A stretch of 64,000 nt of DNA from Burkholderiaceae bacterium (GTDB taxonomy: Bacteria; Pseudomonadota; Gammaproteobacteria; Burkholderiales; Burkholderiaceae_C), in NCBI GenBank assembly GCA_030695205.1, contig JAUYTN010000033.1, forward strand, positions 310,001 through 374,000, read 5' to 3'. Positions 15,408-26,687 of the stretch are shown one piece after another. The translations under genes were made by a program, and so were the position numbers. The stretch's first letter is position 1. Every line of letters starts with the position of its first letter. The notes beneath the pieces were generated by a model that was given only the letters and a program-made list of their open reading frames with translations, made no database searches and had not been told where the DNA came from.

Positions 15408-18400
15408 ATGACCGACGCCACCAGCTCCGACCAGGCCGCCACAGACTTTGAGTTTTTTCCGTGGACGGAACATTTTGACACCGGTATTGCGGCCATTGAC
15501 GAGCAGCACCGGGTGCTGGTGCGTCTGCTCAACCGCCTGGCCCAGCAGTACATCGACGGCATGGATTCCGATGTTATTTCTGGCGTTATCGCAGAACTGG
15601 TCGACTATACGCACTACCATTTTGAAACTGAAGAAGGCATCTGGACCGACGCATTCGGAACCGACGAGCGGGTCAGCAGCCACTGCCACACCCACCGCGC
15701 ATTTTTTGAGCATGTGGCGGCTTTGCAGTCAGGGGCGCAGCCGTTTGCCGATGTCCTCAACGACTTGTTTGGCTACCTGAGCAACTGGCTGGCTTTTCAC
15801 ATTCTGGACACCGACAAGCGCATGGCCAAGGCTGTGCTGGCTGTGCAAGACGGTGCCACGCTGGTGCAGGCCCACGCCCGTGCCGACGACGACATGCGCG
15901 GCGCGGCAGCCTCCCTCATTCAGGCGGTGCTGGATATGTACCGCAAACTCTCAGCGCAGGCGCTGAACCTGATGCACGAGCGTCACGCCCGGCTGCACGC
16001 CGAGCGCATCCTGACCCAGACCCGCGCAGACCTGGACCGCCAACAACTGGCGGCAGAGTTGGCTGCACAGTTGCTGGTCGCTCCCCACGACCAGCTGGAA
16101 GACAACCTGCAAACGCTGCTGCAGCGCACCGGGGAAGCACTGAAGGCTGATCGGGCGCTGATTTTCCTCATGAGCGAAACCGGTCAGGAATGGGTGGGCG
16201 CGCACACCTGGCGCCGGGAGGGCGTGCCCCCGGTGCCCCAGACCATCAGCAACCAGGCACTGGACACCCACACCCGCTGGTGGATAGAACAGCTGCAGGT
16301 ACAAGGTGAAATCCGCATCGACCGCACCACCGACATGCCCCCGGAGGCCAGCGGCGCATCCCGTCTGCTTCAGGCCAGCGAGACACAATCGGTGTGCTCG
16401 GTGCCCTTGTGGGGCAATAGAGCACTTATTGGCTTCATGACGCTGGATGCGGTGCGCAAACCGCGCCAATGGCAAGGCGCCGACCTGACCTGGCTGCGCC
16501 TGATGGCCAGCTTCGTGAGCAGCTACCTGGCGCGCCATCGCGCCGAAGAAGACCGCCGCGCCAGCCTGCAGCGCTATGAGGTGCTGTTCGACTCCATTGC
16601 CGATGCGGTGGTGGTCGTGGATGAAGCCAGTGGCCAGGTGGTCAGTGCCAACGCGCAGGCCTCAACCCTGTTTGGCCATACGCCGGAGCAACTGCACGGC
16701 ATGCACTTTGCCCAGCTGCACCCGCCGCAACAATGGTCTGCTGAGCGCGAAAAGTTCGCTACCACCCTCCAGCCAAGCGACACAGCTTTTATCCATGAGT
16801 CCTTCATCAGGCACGCCGACGGCCACGACGTGCCAGTCGAAATCAGCAGCGGGCGGCGCTACGCATTCCAGGGGCGGACCCACCAGGTGGGCGTGTTTCG
16901 CGACATTTCGGCACGCACCGCGCAACAACAGCAGGTCGAGGCTGCCAACCAGGCCCTGCAGGCCAGCGAGGCCAAGTACCGCCAATTGGTCGAGAACCTG
17001 AGCGGCGAGTATTTTTTCTACACCAACGATGCGCAAGGGCGCATCAACTACGTCAGCCCCTCCATCAGCAAGCTGTTTGGCTGGACAGTGGCCGACATGC
17101 TGGGGCCCTACCAACCTTTTTTGACCGACCACCCCATCAACGCCCAGGTGCCTGCCCTGACCGAGGCCGGGCTCAAGGGCCACGCTCAGCCCAGCTACCT
17201 GATGCAGGTGCGGTGCAAAGACGGCAGCACCCGCTGGGTAGAAATGACCGAAACCCCCATGCTGGACGGCACCGGGCAAGTGGTGGGGCTGGAGGGCATT
17301 GGCCACGACATCACCACCGAACGCCGCCTGCGCAACGAGCTGGAAGACGCCATGTTGTTCATGCGCGAGACCCAACGCATTGCGCGAGTGGGCGGTTGGA
17401 AAGCCAACCCCGACACCGGCTATCTGAAGTGGACACACGAGGTGTACGAATTGGTCGAGCACCCGCTGGAGCACCCGCCCACGCTGGAGGAAGGGCTGAC
17501 GTACTACGCCCCCGACGAGCTGCCGCTGATCCGGTCGTCGCTGGCTCAGGCCTGGGCGCACAACCAACCCTTTGTGCGCAACTGCCGCATGCGCACCCGC
17601 AGCGGGCGCGAATTCTGGGCCGAGCTGCGCTGCACCGGCCGCTTCAACGGCGCCGACGGCGATGTGCTGAGGGGCACCTTCCAGGACATCACCGAGCGCA
17701 AGAGCACAGAAATCGCCCTCAGCAGCTACCGCAACCACCTGGAAGAGCTGGTGCAAGCCCGCACCGCCGAACTGGCGCTGGCCAAGGACGCCGCAGAGGC
17801 AGCCAACCGGGCAAAAAGCGGCTTTCTGGCCAACATGAGCCACGAAATCCGCACACCCCTGAATGCGGTCATAGGCTTCGCCCAGCTGCTGGAACGCGAC
17901 ATCGGTTTGCAAGCCCGCCAACGCGAGCAGGTGCGCACCATCAACCGCAGTGGGCAGCACCTGTTGGAACTCATCAACGATATTTTGGATTTGTCCAAAA
18001 TAGAAGCCGGGCGGCTGCAACTCAACCCCAGCGACTTCAACCTCCATGTGTTGCTGGACGACATGGCCAGCATGTTTGCCCTGCGCGCCCACACCAAAGG
18101 CCTGGAGCTTGTGCAAGAGCGGGCACCTGACGTACCCGCCCAAGTACACGCCGACGAAGGCAAGCTGCGGCAAGTGCTCATCAACCTGCTGGGCAACGCC
18201 GTCAAGTTCACCCACACGGGCCACATCCGCTTGCGGGTGGGCACAGACACCCAGTCGGCCCCCGAGCAGCCCCGGCTGTGGATGGAGGTCAGCGACACAG
18301 GCCCAGGCATCAGCGCAGAGGACCAGGCACTGCTGTTTCAGCCCTTTCAGCAGGCCGAAGCGGGGCACAAGTCGGGCGGTGGGACCGGGTTGGGCCTGAA

Positions 18401-19214
18401 CATCAGCCAGAAATTGCTGCAGCTGATGGGCGGAGACATTCGCTTGCACAGCACGCCAGGTACGGGTGCGTGCTTTCGTTTCTGGTTCCCGCTGCAAGTG
18501 GCCAATGCCCCCTCACTGCCCCAGCCCCACGATGCACACCCTCAGGGCCCTCACCTGAGGCTGGCCTTGAATGGCCCGCCACCAGTCGTTCTGGTGGTGG
18601 ACGACCTGGCCGACAACCGGCAGCTGCTGTGCGACTTGCTCAGCCCTGTGGGTTTTGTGGTGCACCAGGCAGCAGACGGTGCCGAGGCGGTGGCACAGTT
18701 CAACCAGTGGCACCCCGATGCCGTGCTGATGGACATCCGCATGCCCGTGATGGACGGCTACGAGGCCACCCGGCGCATCAAGGCCGTCAGCCCCCAGACG
18801 CCAGTCATTGCCGTGACCGCCAGCGCGCTGACCGATGACCGGCAAGCCATGCTCGACTGCGGCATGGCCGACGTGCTGCACAAGCCCATTGACCAGCCCC
18901 ACCTGCTCGGTCAGCTGGCCGCCGTGCTGGGCCTGCAGTACCAGGCCGAGCCAGCGCTCCCGCCCGACCCACCGGCACCCACCCACCTGACACTCACGCC
19001 CGCCCAAGTGGGCGCCCACCTGCCCCAGGCCCAGCGGGAGCGCATGCGCCAGGCGCTGGAGAGCGGTGACATGGCCACCCTGACCCAACTCCTGGGCGAG
19101 GTACAGGCGGTGGAGCCAGAGTTGGCCAGCGCCTTGCTGCACCTGGCCGGAGAATTCGAGTACGACACGCTGCAGCAGATGTTGTCGCTGCCCAGCCAGG
19201 AGAGCCACCCATGA
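15408..19214 (+). CDS. Bacteriohemerythrin-GAF-PAS hybrid histidine kinase
   Basis: A 1268-residue soluble hybrid kinase. The N-terminal bacteriohemerythrin has all seven di-iron ligands: H34, H71, E75, H92, H96, H131 and D136. It is followed by a GAF domain (about 220-380), three PAS domains, HisKA (H812 in SHEIRTPLN), HATPase and a receiver (D1109 in [18 protein letters not shown]). A short helical tail ends in the FEYD motif common in such kinases. Bacteriohemerythrins bind O2 reversibly, so oxygen or NO is the likely input. The start of the next gene overlaps its stop by ATGA, pairing it with a REC-headed c-di-GMP protein that is its likely phosphorylation target. The start ATG 15408 is chosen over upstream in-frame codons because it leads straight into the hemerythrin. 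Confidence 0.9.
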   Translation: MTDATSSDQAATDFEFFPWTEHFDTGIAAIDEQHRVLVRLLNRLAQQYIDGMDSDVISGVIAELVDYTHYHFETEEGIWTDAFGTDERVSSHCHTHRAFFEHVAALQSGAQPFADVLNDLFGYLSNWLAFHILDTDKRMAKAVLAVQDGATLVQAHARADDDMRGAAASLIQAVLDMYRKLSAQALNLMHERHARLHAERILTQTRADLDRQQLAAELAAQLLVAPHDQLEDNLQTLLQRTGEALKADRALIFLMSETGQEWVGAHTWRREGVPPVPQTISNQALDTHTRWWIEQLQVQGEIRIDRTTDMPPEASGASRLLQASETQSVCSVPLWGNRALIGFMTLDAVRKPRQWQGADLTWLRLMASFVSSYLARHRAEEDRRASLQRYEVLFDSIADAVVVVDEASGQVVSANAQASTLFGHTPEQLHGMHFAQLHPPQQWSAEREKFATTLQPSDTAFIHESFIRHADGHDVPVEISSGRRYAFQGRTHQVGVFRDISARTAQQQQVEAANQALQASEAKYRQLVENLSGEYFFYTNDAQGRINYVSPSISKLFGWTVADMLGPYQPFLTDHPINAQVPALTEAGLKGHAQPSYLMQVRCKDGSTRWVEMTETPMLDGTGQVVGLEGIGHDITTERRLRNELEDAMLFMRETQRIARVGGWKANPDTGYLKWTHEVYELVEHPLEHPPTLEEGLTYYAPDELPLIRSSLAQAWAHNQPFVRNCRMRTRSGREFWAELRCTGRFNGADGDVLRGTFQDITERKSTEIALSSYRNHLEELVQARTAELALAKDAAEAANRAKSGFLANMSHEIRTPLNAVIGFAQLLERDIGLQARQREQVRTINRSGQHLLELINDILDLSKIEAGRLQLNPSDFNLHVLLDDMASMFALRAHTKGLELVQERAPDVPAQVHADEGKLRQVLINLLGNAVKFTHTGHIRLRVGTDTQSAPEQPRLWMEVSDTGPGISAEDQALLFQPFQQAEAGHKSGGGTGLGLNISQKLLQLMGGDIRLHSTPGTGACFRFWFPLQVANAPSLPQPHDAHPQGPHLRLALNGPPPVVLVVDDLADNRQLLCDLLSPVGFVVHQAADGAEAVAQFNQWHPDAVLMDIRMPVMDGYEATRRIKAVSPQTPVIAVTASALTDDRQAMLDCGMADVLHKPIDQPHLLGQLAAVLGLQYQAEPALPPDPPAPTHLTLTPAQVGAHLPQAQRERMRQALESGDMATLTQLLGEVQAVEPELASALLHLAGEFEYDTLQQMLSLPSQESHP

Positions 19215-21715
19215 ACCCCCTGAACCCGACCAGCCCCATGGAGCCAACCCAATCGACACCCTCGCCAGCGTCAGCCCCCGCTGGCCTTAACGTGATGGTG
19301 GTGGACGACACCCCCGCCAACCTCAAGCTGCTGGACGAACTGCTGCGCCGCCAGGGCTACGGGGTGCGGCTGTTTCCACGGGGCGCTCTGGCAATCAAGG
19401 CCGCTGCCGCCCAGGCACCCGACCTGATCCTGCTGGACATCATGATGCCGGACATGGACGGCTTCGAGGTGTGCCGCCAGATCAAGGCCACGCCCGGCTT
19501 GCAAGACGTACCGGTCATATTCATCAGCGCACTGGCCGATGCGGACCACAAAATCCGCGCCTTTGCCGAAGGCGGGGTGGACTACGTGACCAAACCATTC
19601 CAGGAGGGTGAAGTACTGGCGCGTGTGGGCACCCACCTGGCCTTGCACGCCATGCGCCAGGCAGCAGCGCGGCAACGGGTGGAGCTGGAACAGACGGTGC
19701 AAGAGCGCACCGCTGACCTGTTACGTGCCCAGCAGGTGGCGCACATTGGCAGCTGGAAACTGGACCTGCGCACACAGGCACTGACCTGGTCGCCCGAAAC
19801 CTACCGAATTTTTGGCATTGCCCATGGCACACCGATGGCACTGCCCGACTTCCTCAACAAAATCCATCCCGACGACCGCGACCGGGTGGCGCAGGCATGG
19901 GCCCTGGCCCTGCAAGGCAAACCCTATGACATAGAACACCGGATTGCCCCACCGGCTGGGGCCGAGTGGGTGCGCGAGCGGGCCGAATTTGACACCGGCC
20001 CCGACGGGCAAGCCCAGGTGGCCTGGGGCACGGTGCAAGACATCTCGGAGGTGAAAGCCCACCAGGCGCATGTGGACTTCATCACCTACCACGACGCACT
20101 CACCGGGTTACCCAACCGGTCGCACTTCATTGACCTGCTGCGCGTCTGTATGAACCAGGCCCATACCCTGCAGCACCACCTGGCCGTGGCTTACATCGAC
20201 CTGGATAGCTTTGCTGCACTGGACGCCCAACTGGGCCGAGAAGCCGGCAACCGCGTGCTGGTGGAGCTGGGCAAGCGCCTGGCATTGGCGGTGCGCGATC
20301 GCCAGTACCTGGCTCGTATCGGCGGCGACGAGTTTGCGGTGGTGCTGCCAGGCATCAAGTCACAGGAAGACCATGCCACGCCCATTCAGCGGCTGCTGCA
20401 GGCGGTGGCACAACCACTCGCGATGGATGGCCAGGTGCTGAACCTCACAGCCAGCATCGGGGTGGCCCTGTACCCGCAAACCGACGAAGTGGAGGCGGAG
20501 CAGCTGCTGCGCCAGGCCGACCAGGCCATGTACCTGGCCAAGCTGGCTGGCAAGAACCGACACCATGTGTTTGACCCCCTGAAGGACGAGTCCACCCGCG
20601 AGCGGTTCTTGCGTATCGAAGAAGTCAGGCAGGGACTGGACCAGGGCGAGATGCGGCTGCACTACCAGCCCAAGATCTGGCTCGCCAGCGGACAGGTGGC
20701 GGGCTTTGAAGCCCTCATCCGTTGGCAGCACCCCGACAAAGGCCTGGTGCCACCGGGCCAGTTCATCCCGCTGCTGGAGCAACACCCACTGGCCATTGCG
20801 GTGGGCGACTGGGTCATTGAAGCGGCACTGGCGCAACTGGCCACCTGGAACGCGCACGGCCTGCGCACCTGCGTCAGCGTGAACATCGAAAGCCAGCAGC
20901 TGCAAGACCCCAATTTTGTGCACCGGCTGCAGCGCCAGCTGGCGGTGCAACCCAGCGTCAGCCCTACTCAGCTGGAACTCGAAATTCTGGAAACCGGCGC
21001 ACTCAACAACATGAACGGCGTAGCAGCCCTCATTGCCGAGGTACAGCGCATGGGGGTGACCTGCTCGCTGGACGACTTTGGTACCGGGTTTTCGTCGCTG
21101 ACCTTCCTCAAGCAGCTGGGGGCGCAGACCATCAAGATTGACCAGAGCTTTGTGCGCGGCATGCTGGACGACGGGGAGCACGCCGGTATCGTCCACAGCG
21201 TGTTGGGGCTGGCACGGAGTTTTGACCGGCACACCTTGGCCGAAGGGGTGGAAACCCTGCCACACGGCCACATGCTGCTGGAATTGGGCTGCGAGCTGGC
21301 ACAGGGCTATGCCATTGCCCGACCCATGCCCGCTGCCGAGGTCCCGGATTGGATAGCCCACTGGGGACTGCCCACTGAGTGGCGCGGGGTGGCCGAGCTG
21401 GAACCGTCCAACGTGGCGCTGCTGCTGGCCGAGGTTGAACACCGACAATGGCTGCGCGATTGGAAAGCCCATGCCAGCTCACCCGAGCACCCGCAACCCA
21501 CCCTGGACCACCAGGCCTGCAAGTTTGGTCACTGGCTGAATCGACCAGCCACCCTGAAACGGCTGGGGCACATGCCAGCCTTTGGCCAACTGGTGCAACA
21601 GCACCAGCAGCTGCACGAACTGGCAGGGCAAACCACCAGCCCGCCGTGGGAAGCACTCAATGCGGCCAGCGAGCAGCTTCACCGCACCCTGCGCCAGTTG
21701 CGCAGCGTGCCCTGA
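19211..21715 (+). CDS. REC-PAS-GGDEF-EAL-CZB c-di-GMP turnover protein
   Basis: An 834-residue cytoplasmic protein. The domains in order are: receiver (D76 in [11 protein letters not shown]), coiled linker, PAS, GGDEF (motif 371-375), EAL (E500-A-L, DDFGTG and LAEGVET intact) and a C-terminal chemoreceptor zinc-binding (CZB) domain. The CZB ligand pattern is H744...C770-K-F-G-H-W...H798-x3-H802. The I-site position reads RDRQ rather than RxxD, so feedback inhibition of the cyclase is doubtful. Both catalytic halves look intact, so it could make or break c-di-GMP depending on phosphorylation and zinc or oxidant state. It is coupled by ATGA to the hemerythrin kinase. Confidence 0.9.
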   Translation: MNPLNPTSPMEPTQSTPSPASAPAGLNVMVVDDTPANLKLLDELLRRQGYGVRLFPRGALAIKAAAAQAPDLILLDIMMPDMDGFEVCRQIKATPGLQDVPVIFISALADADHKIRAFAEGGVDYVTKPFQEGEVLARVGTHLALHAMRQAAARQRVELEQTVQERTADLLRAQQVAHIGSWKLDLRTQALTWSPETYRIFGIAHGTPMALPDFLNKIHPDDRDRVAQAWALALQGKPYDIEHRIAPPAGAEWVRERAEFDTGPDGQAQVAWGTVQDISEVKAHQAHVDFITYHDALTGLPNRSHFIDLLRVCMNQAHTLQHHLAVAYIDLDSFAALDAQLGREAGNRVLVELGKRLALAVRDRQYLARIGGDEFAVVLPGIKSQEDHATPIQRLLQAVAQPLAMDGQVLNLTASIGVALYPQTDEVEAEQLLRQADQAMYLAKLAGKNRHHVFDPLKDESTRERFLRIEEVRQGLDQGEMRLHYQPKIWLASGQVAGFEALIRWQHPDKGLVPPGQFIPLLEQHPLAIAVGDWVIEAALAQLATWNAHGLRTCVSVNIESQQLQDPNFVHRLQRQLAVQPSVSPTQLELEILETGALNNMNGVAALIAEVQRMGVTCSLDDFGTGFSSLTFLKQLGAQTIKIDQSFVRGMLDDGEHAGIVHSVLGLARSFDRHTLAEGVETLPHGHMLLELGCELAQGYAIARPMPAAEVPDWIAHWGLPTEWRGVAELEPSNVALLLAEVEHRQWLRDWKAHASSPEHPQPTLDHQACKFGHWLNRPATLKRLGHMPAFGQLVQQHQQLHELAGQTTSPPWEALNAASEQLHRTLRQLRSVP

Positions 21716-21716
21716 G

Positions 21717-22859
21717 TCACCGGTGCCCGGTGATGCCCATGTGGTCCAGCGCAGTGGCCAGGTGGCCCACGCTGCGCTCCACGTTGTGCAGCTTTTCCAG
21801 GCCAAACAGGCCCACGCGGAAGGTCTTGAAGTCTGGCCCCTCGTCGCACTGCAGGGGCACGCCTGCGGCGGTTTGCAGGCCCAGGGCCAGAAACTTCTTG
21901 CTGTTCTGGATGTCGGCGTCGTTGGTGTAGCTGACCACCACGCCAGGGGCCTTGAAGCCATCGGCAGCCACACTGCGGATGCCTCGGCTCTCAAACAGTG
22001 CCCGCACCCGCTCGCCCAGGTCGATCTGCTCCTGGCGCACGCGCTCAAAGCCGTAGTCGCGGGTCTCCTGCATCACGTCGCGCAGGCGAGCCAGCGCGTC
22101 GGTGGGCATGGTGGTGTGGTACGCGTGGCCGCCGTTTTCAAAGGCTTCCATGATGTTCAGCCACTTTTTCAGGTCGCAGGCGAAGCTGGTGCTGGTGGTG
22201 CCATCAATGGCGGCACGGGCCCGCTCGCTGAGCATGACCATCGCACACGCAGGCGAGCCGCTCCAGCCCTTTTGCGGGGCGGAAATGAGCACGTCCACCC
22301 CAGTGGCGACCATGTCCACCCACATGGCACCCGAGGCAATGCAGTCCAGCACGAACAGCCCACCCACGGCGTGTACCGCGTCGGCCACGGCGCGCAGGTA
22401 GTCGTCGGGCAGGATCATGCCGGCTGCGGTTTCCACATGCGGCGCAAACACCACCGCAGGCTGCTCGCGCAGGATGGTGGCCACCACCTCGTCCACTGGG
22501 CACGGCGCCCACGGGGCCTGGGGCTGGTCGCTGGTGGGGCGGGCCTTGAGCACGATGGACTCGGCCGGGATGCTGTCCATGTCAAAAATCTGGGTCCAGC
22601 GGTAGCTGAACCAGCCGTTACGGATGACCAGCACCTTCTTGCCATGCGCAAACTGGCGCGCCACCGACTCCATGCCGAAAGTGCCACTGCCAGGCACCAG
22701 CACCGCCGCCTTGGCGTGGTAAACCTCTTTCAGGATGGCCGAAATGTCGGTCATGACCCCGCGAAAGCGGGCCGACATGTGGTTCAAGGCGCGGTCGGTA
22801 TAGACCACAGAAAATTCCAGCAGACCGTCGGGGTCCACATTGGGCAGCAAACCGGGCAT
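21717..22859 (-). CDS. Class V PLP aminotransferase (alanine-glyoxylate transaminase family)
   Basis: A 380-residue fold-type I enzyme of the AGXT / serine-pyruvate transaminase group. The PLP lysine is K197 in SAPQKGWSG. The cofactor aspartate is in FVLDCIASG, and the glycine-rich PGSGTFGMES loop is present. Likely reactions are glyoxylate or pyruvate amination with alanine or serine as donor. A role in 2-aminoethylphosphonate breakdown is less likely without phosphonate genes nearby. It is convergent with the GGDEF-EAL gene, whose stop lies 1 bp away. Confidence 0.85.
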   Translation of the reverse strand: MPGLLPNVDPDGLLEFSVVYTDRALNHMSARFRGVMTDISAILKEVYHAKAAVLVPGSGTFGMESVARQFAHGKKVLVIRNGWFSYRWTQIFDMDSIPAESIVLKARPTSDQPQAPWAPCPVDEVVATILREQPAVVFAPHVETAAGMILPDDYLRAVADAVHAVGGLFVLDCIASGAMWVDMVATGVDVLISAPQKGWSGSPACAMVMLSERARAAIDGTTSTSFACDLKKWLNIMEAFENGGHAYHTTMPTDALARLRDVMQETRDYGFERVRQEQIDLGERVRALFESRGIRSVAADGFKAPGVVVSYTNDADIQNSKKFLALGLQTAAGVPLQCDEGPDFKTFRVGLFGLEKLHNVERSVGHLATALDHMGITGHR

Positions 22860-23080
22860 GGGTGTCTCCTCAGGGGGTGGGCGTCCAACGACGCCAATGG
22901 TGCGGTCAGCTTAGCACGCACACCGCAAGCCCCCAGGCCCACCAGCCCCGCCGCCCATGCACCCGCAGACCCGCCCCGCGCCCATGGCAAACGCCCAGGC
23001 CTGGCCCCAAGCCCCTGCCCGACATGCCGCAAAATCCGGGATCACCGATTTCTGGTGTAACCAACCTTCACACCCACACC

Positions 23081-23518
23081 ATGGCCACAATTTTGCTGGT
23101 GGAAGACAACGCCGACGAGGCGGACCTGACGCGAATGGCGCTCTCCCGCTACGGGCACCGCGAGGGCGTGCACCATGTGACCGATGGGCGCCAGGCACTG
23201 GACTACCTCTTTCGCCAGGGCCGTTTTGCCGGACGCACCGGTGGGGACCCCCGGGTGGTGCTGCTCGACCTGAAAATGCCGGTGCTCGACGGCCTGGCGG
23301 TGCTGCGAGAGGTCAAATCCTCCCCCCACATCCGACACACACCGGTGGTCATGCTGACCTCGTCCAACGAGGCCGCCGACGTGCGCGCCGCCTACGCCGC
23401 CGGGACCAACGCCTACCTGGCCAAACCGACCAACTTTGCCGATTTTTTGCAATCCATGAAGGCGGTGTGCGAGTTCTGGCTGCACGCCAACGAGCCTGCG
23501 CCGCCCAGCCCCCGCTGA
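23081..23518 (+). CDS. Single-domain response regulator (Rcp1-like)
   Basis: A 145-residue stand-alone receiver. The acidic pair is in LLVEDNADEADLT, the phospho-acceptor is D63 in LLDLKMPVLDG, the switch residue is in MLTSSNE and the conserved lysine is in LAKPTNFADF. This variant, with Y-L-F-R-Q-G after the third helix, is the Rcp1 type usually paired with phytochrome-like or PAS hybrid kinases. It has no output domain, so it acts by phosphotransfer or protein contact. Candidate donors are the hybrid kinases upstream in this window. The acyl-CoA ligase starts 19 bp downstream. Confidence 0.9.
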   Translation: MATILLVEDNADEADLTRMALSRYGHREGVHHVTDGRQALDYLFRQGRFAGRTGGDPRVVLLDLKMPVLDGLAVLREVKSSPHIRHTPVVMLTSSNEAADVRAAYAAGTNAYLAKPTNFADFLQSMKAVCEFWLHANEPAPPSPR

Positions 23519-23537
23519 ATACCCACCACCCGACGCC

Positions 23538-25109
23538 ATGAACCTTGCCCACTGGCTGCTGCGCCAGGCCCACGCCCACGCACAAGCGCCCGCACTGGCC
23601 AGCGGCACCCACACCACCCACACCTACGCCGAGCTGGCACATGCCGCTGCGCTGGGCGCCCGGCACTGGCAGGGTCTGGGCCTGCGGCCGGGCGACCGGG
23701 TGGGCTTGTTCATGGGCAACCACACCGACACCATCGTGACCCTGTGGTCGGTGTGGTGGGCCGGCGGCGTGGTGGTGCCCATGAATGCCAGGCTGCACGG
23801 GCGCGAGGCGGCCTACATTGCTGGCCACAGCGGGGCGCGCTGGTGCGTGTGCGACGCTGCACACGCCACCGAACTGGCGCCCCACCTGCCCGAGGTGGCC
23901 ACCAGCGACGTGCCCGAGTGCCCCGGACAGCTCTGCACCGTGCTGCAACCAGCCGATGTGCTCGGTGCGGCGAGCCCAGCTGTGGCTGCAGATTCCGCGC
24001 AACTGACCCCACCCGTGCAGCGGGCACTGGGCGACGCGGCCTGGCTGTTCTACACCAGCGGGACCACCGGCCGCCCCAAGGGGGTGACGCTGACGGTGCG
24101 CAACCTGCAGCACATGGCGCTGGCCTACACCGCTACCGTGCAAGCGGTGGAGCCCGGCCACGCCTGCCTGCACCCTGCCCCGCTGTCGCACGGCAGCGGG
24201 CTGTACCACCTGGCCTATGTGATGAACGGCGGCATCAACGTGGTACCCGCCTCGGGCGGGCTGGACTGCGCCGAGCTGTTCGCCCTGGCCGCGCACTGGG
24301 GGCAGGCCTCGGTGTTTGCCGCGCCCACCATCGTCAAGCGGCTGGCGGCCCACGCCCGCGAAATGGGCCACCCGCCCAAGGGGTTTGCCACCATCGTCTG
24401 CGGCGGCGCCCCCATGTACCTGGCCGACATGCTGGCCGCCCGCGAAGCGCTGGGCCCGGTGCTGGCGCAAATTTATGGCCAGGGCGAAAGCCCCATGACC
24501 ATCACCGTGCTGCCCCGCCACATGGTCAACGACAGCACCCACCCGCTGTGGCACCAGCGGCTGGCATCGGTAGGGGTGGCACAGCCCATGGTCGAGGTGG
24601 CGGTGCACGGTGCCGACGGCCAGCCCCTGCCGCCCGGCACCCCTGGCGAGGTGTGTGCGCGCGGCGACGTGGTCATGGCCGGTTACTGGCGCAACCCCCA
24701 AGCCACCGCCGCCAGCGTGCGCAACGGTTGGCTGGCCACGGGCGACGTGGGCATGCTCGACACACACGGCCTGCTGACCCTGCTGGACCGCAGCAAGGAC
24801 CTGGTCATCAGCGGCGGCAACAACATTTACCCCCGCGAGGTGGAAGAAGCCCTGCTGCTGCACCCCGCCGTGGACGAGGTGGCGGTGGTGGGCCGCCCCG
24901 ACCCCGAGTGGGGCGAGGCCCTGGTGGCCTGGGTGGTGGCCTGCGCCCCCGTCACCCCCCAGGAGCTGGACGCCCACTGCCTGGCCCACATGGCCCGCTA
25001 CAAACGCCCCAAAACCTGGCGGCTGGTGGACAGCCTGCCCAAAAACCCCACGGGCAAGGTGCTCAAGACCGAACTGCGCGCCCGAGAGGCCGGTCAGCTC
25101 GCGGGCTGA
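23538..25109 (+). CDS. AMP-forming acyl-CoA ligase (ANL superfamily)
   Basis: A 523-residue adenylate-forming enzyme. The P-loop is LFYTSGTTGRPKGVT, the hinge region is DRSKDLVISGGNNIYPREVEE and the catalytic lysine is in PTGKVLKTEL. It activates a carboxylic acid with ATP to acyl-AMP and then forms the CoA thioester, releasing AMP and PPi. The acid is unknown; the pattern fits medium/long-chain or aryl acids. The next gene encodes a polyphosphate:AMP phosphotransferase that could recycle the AMP released. ATG 23538 follows the response regulator by 19 bp, so the three genes may form an operon. Confidence 0.88.
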   Translation: MNLAHWLLRQAHAHAQAPALASGTHTTHTYAELAHAAALGARHWQGLGLRPGDRVGLFMGNHTDTIVTLWSVWWAGGVVVPMNARLHGREAAYIAGHSGARWCVCDAAHATELAPHLPEVATSDVPECPGQLCTVLQPADVLGAASPAVAADSAQLTPPVQRALGDAAWLFYTSGTTGRPKGVTLTVRNLQHMALAYTATVQAVEPGHACLHPAPLSHGSGLYHLAYVMNGGINVVPASGGLDCAELFALAAHWGQASVFAAPTIVKRLAAHAREMGHPPKGFATIVCGGAPMYLADMLAAREALGPVLAQIYGQGESPMTITVLPRHMVNDSTHPLWHQRLASVGVAQPMVEVAVHGADGQPLPPGTPGEVCARGDVVMAGYWRNPQATAASVRNGWLATGDVGMLDTHGLLTLLDRSKDLVISGGNNIYPREVEEALLLHPAVDEVAVVGRPDPEWGEALVAWVVACAPVTPQELDAHCLAHMARYKRPKTWRLVDSLPKNPTGKVLKTELRAREAGQLAG

Positions 25110-25185
25110 GTACCTCCGGTTGACGCCTCTGATTGACGCCCTCGACCGACGCGCCCGACCCACACACCAACCTCAAGGAGCCCCG

Positions 25186-26685
25186 ATGTTCGAATCCGCT
25201 GAAATTGGCCACACCATGGACCGCAAGGCCTACAAAAATGCCGAGCCTGCCCTGCGCGAGGCCTTGCTGCAGGCCCAGTTCAAGCTGCTGGAGGCCGGGC
25301 ACCGCGCGGTGGTGGTGCTGATCAACGGGGTAGACGGCGCGGGCAAAGGAGAAACAGCCAACCTGTTCAACGAGTGGATGGACCCGCGCCACATCCGCAC
25401 CGAGGCCTTTGCGGCCCGCCCAGGCGACCAGGCCGACAACGGCCGCCCCGCCATGTGGCGCTTCTGGCAGGTGCTGCCACCCAAGGGGCATGTGGGCATT
25501 TTGTTCGGCAACTGGTACACCGACCCCATCGTGCAGCACGCCATGGAGCCCGACAAGAAGGGGCGCTTTCAAGCGCGGCTGGAGGAAATCCGGGCCTTTG
25601 AGCGCATGCTGACCGACGAAGGCGTGATCTTGCTCAAGCTCTGGTTCCACATGAGCCGCGACGGCGTACGCAACCGACTCAAGGCCCTGGAGAAAGACCC
25701 CAAAACCGCCTGGCGCGTCACCCCCGCCGACTGGGAGCGGCTGGAGCACTACAGCGCGTTTGTGCAAAGCTCGTCCAAAGCGCTGCGCAAAACCAGCACA
25801 GGCGATGCCCCCTGGCTGGTGATCGACGGCAGCGACCCGGCCTACCGGTCCATCACCGCCGGGCAACACCTGCTGGCCGCACTGCAGCTGGGCACCCAGC
25901 CCGCTGCCGATGCCCCCACCAGCCACCATGCGGCACCGCAGGCACCACCCCCGCTTGACGGCCGCAGCTTGCTGGACAGTTTTGACTACCACCGCACGCT
26001 GGTGCGCAAAGACTACCGCGACCAGTTGGAGCTGCTGCAGGGCCGCCTCAACGGCCTGCTGCGCGCACCCGAGCTGAAAAAACGCTCCCTGGTGCTGGTG
26101 TTCGAGGGCATGGATGCCGCCGGCAAGGGCAGCACCATCCGCCGCATCACCCAGGCCATGGACGCCCGCCACTACCGCGTAGTGCCAGTGGCCGCACCCA
26201 ACGAGGCCGAACGGGCCCAGCCCTACCTCTGGCGCTTCTGGCGCTACCTGCCGCGCTGGCAGCACACCATCATCTTTGACCGCTCGTGGTACGGACGGGT
26301 GCTGGTGGAGCGGGTCGAGGGCTTTTGCAGCGAATCCGCCTGGATCCGCGCCTACGACGAAATCAACGCCTTTGAAGAGCAGCAGACCGAGGCGGGTGCG
26401 CTGGTGGTGAAGTTCTGGCTGGCCATCACCCCCGAGGAGCAGCTCAAGCGCTTCGAGGCGCGCCAGGCCACGCCCCACAAGCTGTACAAGATCACCCCCG
26501 ACGACTGGCGCAACCGCGACAAGTGGCCGCTGTACGCCCGCGCGGTGGACGACATGATTGACCGCACCAGCACCGACATCGCACCCTGGCACATCGTCGC
26601 CAGCGACTGCAAGCTCTGGAGCCGCGTGGAGGTGCTGCGCCTGCTGTGCGAGCGGCTGGAGGCCGCGGTGCAGCACCGCGCTTAA
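25186..26685 (+). CDS. pap: Polyphosphate:AMP phosphotransferase (two-domain PPK2)
   Basis: A 499-residue class II PPK2 built from two tandem kinase domains. Walker A lysines are K54 (NGVDGAGKGE) and K314 (EGMDAAGKGS). The second domain also has the lid and DRSWYGRVLVERVEGF motifs. Tandem PPK2 enzymes phosphorylate AMP to ADP using polyphosphate. The start is fixed by AAGGAG at 25175. It lies 76 bp after the ligase gene, which makes AMP. An AT-rich interspersed element follows the stop. Confidence 0.93.
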   Translation: MFESAEIGHTMDRKAYKNAEPALREALLQAQFKLLEAGHRAVVVLINGVDGAGKGETANLFNEWMDPRHIRTEAFAARPGDQADNGRPAMWRFWQVLPPKGHVGILFGNWYTDPIVQHAMEPDKKGRFQARLEEIRAFERMLTDEGVILLKLWFHMSRDGVRNRLKALEKDPKTAWRVTPADWERLEHYSAFVQSSSKALRKTSTGDAPWLVIDGSDPAYRSITAGQHLLAALQLGTQPAADAPTSHHAAPQAPPPLDGRSLLDSFDYHRTLVRKDYRDQLELLQGRLNGLLRAPELKKRSLVLVFEGMDAAGKGSTIRRITQAMDARHYRVVPVAAPNEAERAQPYLWRFWRYLPRWQHTIIFDRSWYGRVLVERVEGFCSESAWIRAYDEINAFEEQQTEAGALVVKFWLAITPEEQLKRFEARQATPHKLYKITPDDWRNRDKWPLYARAVDDMIDRTSTDIAPWHIVASDCKLWSRVEVLRLLCERLEAAVQHRA

Positions 26686-26687
26686 AA

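Noticed and set aside
16410..16440. Further AT-rich element copy in the hemerythrin kinase gene
   Set aside because: The AGCACTTATTGGC string encodes the conserved GAF motif N-R-A-L-I-G-F and lacks the rest of the repeat.
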